Assembly (NCBI RefSeq): GCF_042100115.1
Contig: NC_091278.1
Location: 1,922,001 to 1,986,000, forward strand
Length of the DNA: 64,000 bases
Direction of reading: 5' to 3'
Source of the DNA: Alternaria dauci
Lineage: Eukaryota; Ascomycota; Dothideomycetes; Pleosporales; Pleosporaceae
This document shows positions 56,079 to 64,000 of the stretch, piece after piece. A program made the position numbers and the translations under genes. Under the pieces are notes generated by a model, which did not search any database, was not told the DNA's origin, and saw nothing but the letters and a program-made list of their open reading frames with translations. The first letter of the stretch is position 1, and each line of letters opens with the position of its first letter.

Positions 56079-57178
56079 ATGAAAAGAAAGATGGCCGAGG
56101 ACCTCGACGTCTTGCTGCAAGAGACGTTAACGCTATGCGAAACACCTCCAGTTCCGCGACGCCATCCAAACCGCGTCGTCAAACAGTACAACAAATCACT
56201 CCCCACAACGCCAGCACACAAGTCGGACATGGAGACGAAAGGACCGGCCATGTTCCACTTTGGAGGGCAGACTGAACTGGTCCCCAAGCCGCTCTTCAAC
56301 AGAAGCAACTCGCTTCCCTCTCGATCCACCCGGCCATCGCTCCCCGCCCGGCCATCCGAACCCTTTCAATTCAACGCCGACGACATTGTCAAGAGTCCCA
56401 CTCCGTTATTCGGCAGGAGGAACACGCTCCCCTCCAAAGTGCGCCGTGCTGTCGCCGCCGAAAGAAAGCCATCACCGCTCTCGCGCAGAGAGGACGCGCC
56501 ACCCTCGGCACCGACCCACACCACCCCCAAGGAGCCCACGTCACCAGCGCTGCCACGCAAGGAACCCAACACAAAGACGACTCCCAACCCTAAAAGCAAC
56601 TCCAGCAGGGCGCCCTTCACCACGCCACAAAGGTACCCAGGCGTTCGTGTCGTCGACATCAAACGGCCATCGCCCCTTTCTGGCAAGGGCAGTGTGCGAC
56701 GCCCCGGTCCTACCCGCTTCACGCCTGCGGAACCCGTATCGCCAATGGTCCTGTCACCTGTCATCTCCAACGGCAGCAGCTCAGTAGCCTCATCGCCATC
56801 GCCATCTGTCTTCTCCGACTCGGCCTCTTTTCGTGCATCGAGCCCCTCAACACCCGCCACGTCACCACCCAGTTCGCCAACAACACACGCACGCTCGCTA
56901 AGTTATTTCGCGCCCTCTCATTGGACTATCAAGCCTTCGCCTTCGCCGATCTATGTACCTAGACAAAAGTTGAGGAGGAAGGACAGCCCCCGCATGGAGA
57001 CGCTGCGCACTCTCCGAGCCAAGGAGTCGGATGCAATGCTGCAAAAGGAATACGACCAACACTGGGAAGAGTACCGCAACAAACTATCCGTAAGTCATTG
57101 TCGCGCGCTACTGCCCGCTTCGCCCACTGACCCGTCTAGTTAATGACCGGCGGACTATTCTCTGCTGAGCGACTTTAA
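56079..57178 (+). CDS. disordered Ser/Pro-rich protein of unknown function
   Basis: Best model is two exons, 56079-57089 and 57140-57178 (50-nt intron, GTAAGT...CTAG), giving 349 residues ending LFSAERL; without splicing the frame stops at 57143. Almost the whole protein is low-complexity, rich in Ser, Pro, Thr, Arg and Lys, with repeated SP/TP sites and two similar blocks (KPLFNRSNSLPSR and TPLFGRRNTLPSK). These look like targets for proline-directed or basophilic kinases. A short ordered region lies at the end: a predicted helix ETLRTLRAKESDAMLQKEYDQHWEEYRNK (about 305-333), which may be coiled coil. No family recognised. Confidence 0.7.
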
Positions 57179-58300
57179 CGACCACGACTAACGACTATAA
57201 CGACTTGAACATGAAGGCATCCATGGCGTCACCGGGCATCTGATTATAATACCCAGGGTTTGAATATTCGGGCGCATTTGAATGCATTGGGGTAATCGAT
57301 CTGCTTCACACGGTCGCTTGCATTGAGCATATGGGTACACACATGTAATCTAATAGAGCACAGGGCCTTGCAGCCCTGGTTTGCATTTCCAAGACATATT
57401 CATCGACGTCTCAGAGCGATCGAGGGGCGCACATGTCGTTGCTGCGGAGCCTCAGCGCGGCATTCGTTCATGCAGAGCTTACATCACCCCGGCCTGGCAG
57501 CTGACCTGCGAAAGTCACAGCGCAGCCGATCAGCCCCATCATGCTGCGCTAGCGATTGGCTGACACTTCTGACACATTACAGCCTTGGCTGCCTACTTTT
57601 CCCGCTGCCACCTACCACATGATGCCTGTCTCGCTAGCTGATTGCACTCGTTCTAGTCCACGCTGTTATCGGCACTTGGGGTCGAAATGTACGAGCGTAC
57701 ATTGTTTGTGCTATATCCAGACGCTCTGCGCCGCATAGCCGTAGTGGCGCAGCGCGTAGCCGTTTTATGTGTAAAGGTGGGCCTGACCTAGCCACACAAG
57801 GTAAGCAGGCGCGTAATATGGCCCCCCAAACCCATACGCCTCGAGTATCTTCATGTACGCATTGACGCCGTACAGCACATAGTTCTGTAGCATGTGTGGG
57901 GTATTGCACAGGACTTATAGGAACCTGGCCCCTGCTCCTAGGTTTCGGTGGCATCTCGAGATTCCGCCTTGTCTGGCACGTCATTTGTTCCATACGACCT
58001 ATAGAATTTGGTCCGTAGCGCAGCCTTGTAGGCAACCTTTCCAGTCTGCGTACGACTTGTGCACCTGACTCATCTCGCGCCGTTGCCACTGGAATACGCA
58101 TCCGTCTAGAGGCCGCCTCGTGACAGTTGATGTTTATGAGTCGGAGGTGGTTTTTAGAAATTTAATTCGGTTGCACCCTCAATACAACCTACATTCGCAA
58201 GCAAACATCCTACGATCCACTCGAACGCATACGTATACTTCTAATCGACACCTGGGGCCTACCCGAACTCGCCATCCGCCCATTTGGGCATCTCGCAACC
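57179..58300. other. intergenic, nothing recognised
   Basis: 1.1 kb between the disordered-protein gene and the patatin-like gene, both plus strand. Short open frames only. Confidence 0.5.
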
Positions 58301-60367
58301 ATGGACTTTTCGAACCCCGAAAGAAACCCAAATGCGCCGTTGCGCCTGCTATCGCTCGACGGAGGAGGTGTACGAGGACTGTCGTCGCTACTGGTACTCG
58401 AGAATCTGATGGAGAACATAGCTTTGGAAGAGAAGAGACTAGGAAGGAGAGCAATGAACGACCACGAACCGCTCAAACCATGCGACTACTTTGATCTTAT
58501 TGGCGGAACATCAACTGGCGGAATCATAGCTATCATGCTTTCACGGTTACGACTAAACTGCAAAGACTGTATCGCGGTGTACAGTAAACTGGCCGAGCAG
58601 ATATTCAAGCACGACAGATCGATTAACGCTTTCGGCATGAAGATCCCAACGGGAGCCAGTCGCTTTTCAGGAACCGTCCTCGCAAATGCCATCAAGACTG
58701 CGCTCAAAGATCTAGGTTTCGATCCAAACGAGCTCATGTGGGACGAAGCACTGTTCGAAGAAGTGGACGATGCGAACGACCTACCCAGAGACAGTATCTG
58801 GGCAGACGCAGCACGGGCACCATTCATCACAGAGAGCCCAGTAGCGACACTGAAGAATTCAGAATACTCTCTAGCCTCCGGGCCCCCCAACAGCACAGAT
58901 AGCGCCATAGCTCCGTCAACACTGTACAGCGACAGTCCATTCGGTTTTAGAAAACCAATGCGAAGCGCAACCTGGAAACTGCACCAGCGACAATCCGTCC
59001 ACCGAAAAGCAGATGCAAAGGGCTGCCGCGGCTTTGTCCTCACCTCTCTCAAGAACGCTCTAGGCCTCCCCAGAATCCTCTCCACCTACGACCCCAACGA
59101 CCGAACGACGCGTATCTGGGAGGCCCTCCGCGCCACCTCTGCAGCACCAACCTTTTTCGAAGAAATGCAATTCGGCACTCCCAAAGTCACCTACTTGGAC
59201 GGCGGCGTAGGCTTCAACAACCCCTGTGCAGAAGTCGACTACGCGGCAAAAGCCCTCTGGGAAGGCCGTTCAATCGGGGTCATAGTTTCCGTAGGCACAG
59301 GTCTACAATCGATACCAAGCGTAAAGACAATGGCCTCCTGGCTGCCTTTTGGTCTCGGCACAGATATTTCCATTGCGAGCGCCCTCACCGGAATGGCCAC
59401 ATCGACAGCACGCGTCGACAACGAAATGAAGCGCATGTACAACAACAGCGACACGAAATACTTCCGCTTCGACGTCGACCGCGGCCTCGCAGACGTCAGT
59501 CTGGAACAATGGATGAAGGAGGATGAAATGGCGTCCCTGACAGAACTCTACATGAACGACGGCGAGCAAATCCGGTCAGCCAAGGACTTTGGGCAACGCA
59601 TGGCAAAACTCTCGGCGCTGCCGCCAAAATTCGAAATCAGTGCTAGTCACTTCCGGCTCGGCATGACGGGTCGTGGGCTAATGGACTCTTCGTTTCAACT
59701 CGTACAGGTGGATTTCAAGACGGGGATGCCGCTGGGTGTAAGCCCGCATCTCGAGGATCTACCAAAGATGTCGCAATATCGCGATTTGTCGCCGAGCGGG
59801 GAGAGCGGTCTTGCGATTGATAACGAGACGGGGAGGCTGAAGAGAGTTTACCCTGTTGCCGAGGATCTGGATCACGATGGACGACGCGAGGAAGCGGCCG
59901 TGTATCAGTGCATCAAGGCTGATAATGTGTGTCTCCGGACCATCAAGACGGGGATTCCGCAAGGGAAATATAAAGTCCAGTTCCTTGTTTCGTTTCACAG
60001 TAGTTCGTATACGCCGCCCCGGGATCTGGTTTTTAGTGTGGGAAAACCTTTCGATCCGAACACATTCTCGCAACGGTATGTTGATGTCAAGATTACGCCG
60101 GATGTGGGCAGTGTGTTGTTGCATCCAGATGCTGTGAGGGTGAGGGTCGGGTCGAAGCGGTATGAAGAGTTCAAGGGCAAAGGGTGGGTGGAGATTGAGG
60201 GGGATATCGAGGTCAGTGTAGGATTGGATGGGGCGCTGGGATTCATCGTCAATAAGAGGTTTGAAGAGGGCGTCTTTGTTGATGGCTGGAGTTTTGGCGG
60301 TGTGAGGTTGGAGCCTGTTTTCGGAAGTGCGACGGCGCGGGTAGATAGTCCGCGGATTTTGACATGA
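58301..60367 (+). CDS. patatin-like phospholipase
   Basis: A 688-residue intronless gene with start in an ACCATGG context. The patatin catalytic domain occupies roughly residues 14-420: an oxyanion motif DGGGVRG (20-26), the nucleophile elbow GTSTG with Ser71, and the DGG of the Ser-Asp dyad at Asp300. An Ala/Ser-rich insert lies at about 185-230. The C-terminal ~180 residues are not patatin; they look beta-rich (for example AVYQCIKADNVCLRTIKTG, then EIEGDIEVSVGL) and may bind lipid or membrane. Such fungal enzymes hydrolyse acyl ester bonds of phospholipids or neutral lipids. No signal peptide is seen, so it is probably intracellular. Confidence 0.92.
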   Translation: MDFSNPERNPNAPLRLLSLDGGGVRGLSSLLVLENLMENIALEEKRLGRRAMNDHEPLKPCDYFDLIGGTSTGGIIAIMLSRLRLNCKDCIAVYSKLAEQIFKHDRSINAFGMKIPTGASRFSGTVLANAIKTALKDLGFDPNELMWDEALFEEVDDANDLPRDSIWADAARAPFITESPVATLKNSEYSLASGPPNSTDSAIAPSTLYSDSPFGFRKPMRSATWKLHQRQSVHRKADAKGCRGFVLTSLKNALGLPRILSTYDPNDRTTRIWEALRATSAAPTFFEEMQFGTPKVTYLDGGVGFNNPCAEVDYAAKALWEGRSIGVIVSVGTGLQSIPSVKTMASWLPFGLGTDISIASALTGMATSTARVDNEMKRMYNNSDTKYFRFDVDRGLADVSLEQWMKEDEMASLTELYMNDGEQIRSAKDFGQRMAKLSALPPKFEISASHFRLGMTGRGLMDSSFQLVQVDFKTGMPLGVSPHLEDLPKMSQYRDLSPSGESGLAIDNETGRLKRVYPVAEDLDHDGRREEAAVYQCIKADNVCLRTIKTGIPQGKYKVQFLVSFHSSSYTPPRDLVFSVGKPFDPNTFSQRYVDVKITPDVGSVLLHPDAVRVRVGSKRYEEFKGKGWVEIEGDIEVSVGLDGALGFIVNKRFEEGVFVDGWSFGGVRLEPVFGSATARVDSPRILT

Positions 60368-60500
60368 GGCGCATGGTGGTTGATAGAGCGAAGGAATCGC
60401 GTATCCTGACAACTTGATGTTGGCTGTATCATAGAACCTAGCAGAATCAATGATGAAGGGTCCATTCAAGCAACTAGAACCTTGATGAATTTATTTTAAT

Positions 60501-62487
60501 CTAGAGTGTTGCAAGTTCGCCAAGTTGTGTCGGGAGTGTGACAACGATGACAATCCAGACGAACAAAACGATGCGACTTGCCCTGGTTGACCCAAGGTAC
60601 AGAGCGGCGACCAACTCAAGGGGTAGCGGGACGGGGATGACGGCACCACGCGGTATATTAATAGCCGCATCGATCGTCATCGCCACAACGCATAGGACCA
60701 TTGCAATAATGGTCAGCTTGTGACTCTTGATCCAAGCTTTAGCATTCCATTTCTCGCCGCTCTCCCCGTTGGGAAGTATTGGAGTGGTGTACGAGATGGA
60801 TCCTCCACGTAGGTCTTTTGTAATACGTCGTCGCAGGTTTGCTTCAGTCAATGCAGACACATCTTCGCCTTCTTCTTTTGTAAGCTCGTTAATTTGCTCC
60901 CGCATTACAGCTGCAAGTTCAAAGACAGCTTTGTGTTCTCCTGCCACCTCTTCTTTGCCTCGCCCTCGTTTCTTCATGACCATTTGGGCTCTGATCCACA
61001 TAGTGAAGAGTCCAAGAGTCCAAACCATATGGAGGATTGCCGTAATGAATAGTTGGATGTAAGAGAATCCCCATTTGTAGTCCTATAATATTCAGCCATA
61101 GAATCAAGAATCGAATGAATGCACACATACCAGCGCAGCCTGACACTTCCCATTGTCTTGCAGGTAATTGAAACGATACGTCTGATTGTCGTATGCCCAT
61201 AGCAATTCCGATGGGTCATAGGTGACTCTGAACAATAGGTCTTCGTAAGAAAACTTCTCTGAATTACTCGTGTCTCTTATAAGAGAGGGCGCTGAGATGT
61301 TAAGTGTAGGGGGTGGTAGAGATATCCCTCCAAAAGTGGAATTTATCATGTCTCCTCTGTTGAAGCCGTACTCTGCAGCATCTGCGTGGGCATCAGCGAT
61401 AGCCATTTCATACTGCTTATCGTGGCTTACATCTCGACATATTGCGTTGCAATTGGCAGGTTGTAGTGTTAAAATCGTCGGTCCGTATGTAATGGCACGA
61501 AGAAAATCTCCCGTCAAGCCAGAAGGTTGATGAAACCACTGGTTCATATGTTCTTAGATCTGTGCAAGGCGAGTCAGACCAGATAAAGCTATTTAATGTT
61601 ACGCCTAGTTCACCTACTCTCATAATTGCTCTTTTCGGGATCCTTGTCTGTTGCAATATGATCACCTTCTAAACCAATCCGCCAACCGTCATGGATGACA
61701 TAGTATGCGAAGCTGAATGCACTCAAAGGGACGTACTCGCCACCTGTTGTATTGACAAACGCGTCAACGTTCGCACTGTAACCCGTCATTGCACTAGCGA
61801 CGGTCGGGTACGCGAAGGTGAAAGCCATGGTGTAGACCATGAAGACCATGGCTATCTTCGAGTGCAGTCGGTGACGTGTTACGAAATCACGGATTAGACA
61901 CAGGGTCGAGATAAACAGGCCGCCGTTTGGTAGGAAAATTGTTCGATATGTCCCAAACGTGACAGGGGTGACTTCCATCGAAGTCGTAACGTACTGGGCA
62001 AAGACGCGCCACGATATGTAGGCAACGAGAGCTTGACCACCGCGCCCGACTAGCTTTGCAAGAATTAGCATCCTGAAACGTCTGAAAACACGGTCAAGAC
62101 GGGTTAAAGTGTGCCATAACTCACGATATCCCAGGCAATGTCTATAGCTTTCACCTGCGTGAAGCTCATCTTCCCAAATCCCAATGTAATCTGGAAAAAG
62201 CCAGAGCTACTGAAGAATCGAAACTTCGAGGGGTCCAGCGCAAAGGAATCATCGGGTAAACAGGCCAGCCCATCTGTAGAACCGGCTCTGAAACTAGGTG
62301 ATAATAGGTCAATAATGACAAACAACAAGAGTGTAAGCCATGCTGCGAGGAGTATACAAAGAGCACAGCGCCGCCACTTCCTACGAATGTCCTTGGCCGC
62401 TTGTCGATGCGGTTCTAGAAAGAACGTCGTAAAATGTGAGGGCACTGTGCTAGAAGTGGATGAGAATTCAGAAAGCTTCGGTATCAT
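60501..62487 (-). CDS. multi-span fungal membrane protein, uncharacterised
   Basis: Best model: four exons, 62125-62487, 61618-62053, 61131-61552 and 60501-61082, total 600 residues; all phases close. The first intron uses acceptor TTGCAAAG at 62054, just after a GCTAAT branch point. The second (61553-61617) ends in a less usual TAAG acceptor that avoids an in-frame TAA, so that join is the weakest. The product has about six hydrophobic segments: one near the N-terminus, three in the middle (WRVFAQ, then the MVYTMAFTFAYP helix), and two near the end. A lumenal or extracellular Cys-containing loop has several Asn-glycosylation sites (INSTF, LNISAP, DNQTY). This is the layout of a large, uncharacterised Pezizomycotina membrane-protein family. 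Start at the ATG at 62487; the frame extends upstream only to a TTG. Confidence 0.72.
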
Positions 62488-63594
62488 CGTGAGAGCGGAA
62501 AAGTAACCACGCAACTATCGCGAACCATCACACGCCCGGTGGTGGATGCAATACAAGTAAAGGCCGTCGGCAACGAGGAAAGCAGGAACACGACGGATGT
62601 ATGTGGAAGACTGTACGCCACCCTTGGCCCAGTAAAGTGTGGGCAAACCGGGCGTAAATGACGAGATTGGTTTTGTGCTGGCTGCAGCACCGCCCCCTCG
62701 AATTGGGGGCCAGTTTCAAAGTTTACTGCATACTGGCTATCGCACAATGTTGCCGATCGAGTGGCGCAACATACAAGGCCACCAGTTTAAGGACTACAGC
62801 CAAGGAAGCAGATCCGCTTGGATTTGTGGATGAGTTTCCACATCGCGGTGGTCGTGGGTGATATCGGCGTCGCTGGAGTGGTGGTCCTACAAGCTGTGCA
62901 TCGCGTGTAGTAGGCATTGGTCTTAGCTCGCCCCAATCCTCGCGGTACAAGCCTTGCGGACACTCAGCCTTGCAGGACAATGTGAAAACAAGGCGTCCTG
63001 CCGTGTCGCTGGGTGATTGAGCATCCGGCGCCAACCTGCGGACCGTATCGCGACGCATAGGGGAAGTCAGCGCGACCCTGAGAAAGGGAGGGAAGCGCAC
63101 ATGACACGGTGGCGCTAGGTAGCGCCATCGGTATCATCGACCCTTCCAGCCTTCCGTCCACAGAACGACAAACATAGCAGAAACACGAAACTGCAGACAT
63201 CAGCACGTTAAAAGTAGTTTCCGTCACCTACCTGCACGGAGCACATGCATCGGCGGTTCTCAAAGCATGGCAGAGCAGTACGAGTCTTTTTAGGGCGAGC
63301 TGGGCAGCATAGCAACGCGCGCGCTAACATGATACGGAGAAGTTCGCTTCTCTCGATACAAATCCGAGAGAATGAAAGCGTAAAAGTATTCAATAGGCCT
63401 TACGATAGCACAGGTAGATGTGGCACATATGAGGTGCCTTAAAGTAGGTTTTCTTCATCTCCACCTCTCATCTCATTCAAGCTTGGATTCTTTGCTTTAC
63501 TTTTGTCTATTTGATCTTCTGTCCATATACTTTCTGACAAATCAACACCTACCCACCAAAGCCAGTGAGATATCAATTTTCGTTCAACAACAAC
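62488..63594. other. divergent intergenic region
   Basis: 1.1 kb between the membrane-protein gene (minus) and the BTB gene start (plus). The last ~130 bp are pyrimidine-rich and look like a fungal leader. No gene recognised. Confidence 0.5.
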
Positions 63595-63825
63595 ATGGCT
63601 TACCAAGCGCGCGCCGAGCTCCTGGACACACTCAAGAGGTGACTCGATCATATGCATCAATCAAGCGCTTGCCCAAAAGACTAACACTATCGCAGCTTAC
63701 TTGAATCTGGCGATTACTCCGACTTTGTCATCACCTGTGGAACTGACACGTACAAAGTCCACAAGAATGTGGTTTGCACTCGATCGGGGTTCCTCAAGGG
63801 CGCGGAGAGGTTCGCTGTTAGCCAA
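63595..63825 (+). CDS. BTB/POZ-domain protein, first two exons; cut by window end or broken
   Basis: Exons 63595-63638 (44 nt) and 63696-63825 code for the first 58 residues of a BTB fold (SLLESGDYSDFVITCG, YKVHKNVVCTRSGFLKGAERF). Exon 1 length and splice phase match the BTB gene at 13342, so the two are paralogues. In that gene the third exon follows a 50-nt intron. Here 175 bp remain to the window end, and no frame in them resembles the expected IDLPEDEP continuation. Either the intron is unusually long and exon 3 lies outside the window, or the gene is truncated. Only these two exons are listed. Confidence 0.6.
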
Positions 63826-64000
63826 GTACGTCATACATAGCCCATAAAGGTGCCTGTCTTCTCTAAAACTGTAACCTCGTATTAGAAGGATACCTGCTAT
63901 ACGCTTTTCTACGATAGTCACAGAACATAGCAAGTGTCTACCTTCAGGGTACCTTCTCGACATGAGGCAACAGGCTAGAGAAACAGATAGCCCCTTCACG

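Overview
This window is nuclear DNA of a filamentous ascomycete. The evidence is many short introns (about 47-95 nt) with GTRWGT donors, CTAAC/CTGAC-like branch points and YAG acceptors, together with typical Pezizomycotina families: Zn2Cys6 regulator, fungal hybrid histidine kinase, Skn7, Inp1, Atg15, UsgS-type membrane protein. Dothideomycetes/Pleosporales is the best guess from overall gene style, but that placement is inference. There are no prokaryotic, viral, CRISPR, rRNA or transposon signatures. I support 21 protein genes well, plus four weaker, partial or broken ones. Exon coordinates were worked out by hand from splice sites and reading phase.

Layout. 1-10 kb: 3' end of a membrane protein cut by the window edge, a DHA2-type MFS transporter, the autophagy lipase ATG15, a GNAT acetyltransferase and a four-exon Zn2Cys6 regulator. 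9.8-13 kb: indoleamine 2,3-dioxygenase and kynureninase arranged head to head, a tryptophan-to-NAD (kynurenine) pair sharing a 359-bp promoter. 13-16 kb: a BTB protein and a cytochrome b561-like protein that has a 12-nt microexon. 16.6-22.6 kb: a 1987-residue PAS/PAS/HisKA/HATPase/REC hybrid histidine kinase. 24.5-25.6 kb: a secreted protein gene interrupted by one in-frame TGA. 26.4-31.4 kb: an intronless 1657-residue protein I cannot place. 33.5-36 kb: a three-module PAN/Apple-like protein with an octapeptide repeat tract.

37-46.7 kb: an F-box-like protein, an ARIH1-type RBR ubiquitin ligase, eIF2B-epsilon and SKN7, all on the minus strand. 47.8-53 kb: a mitochondrial-type peroxiredoxin head to head with SKN7, then a formamidase and a UsgS-like membrane protein. 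53-63 kb: INP1, a disordered protein, a patatin-like phospholipase and a multi-exon membrane protein. The right edge holds the first two exons of a second BTB gene whose expected third exon is not visible.

Themes. Two phosphorelay components (a sensor kinase and the Skn7 regulator) lie about 22 kb apart, and SKN7 faces a peroxiredoxin across a shared 1.1-kb promoter. The kynurenine pair also shares a promoter and has a Zn2Cys6 regulator ending 51 bp from the dioxygenase gene. Most other genes look like ordinary housekeeping or accessory fungal genes. The most notable oddities are the TGA-interrupted gene, the octapeptide/PAN protein without an obvious signal peptide, the repeated Gly-Trp-Phe/Trp-Gly tail of Atg15, the single-cysteine peroxiredoxin and the large unclassified protein.
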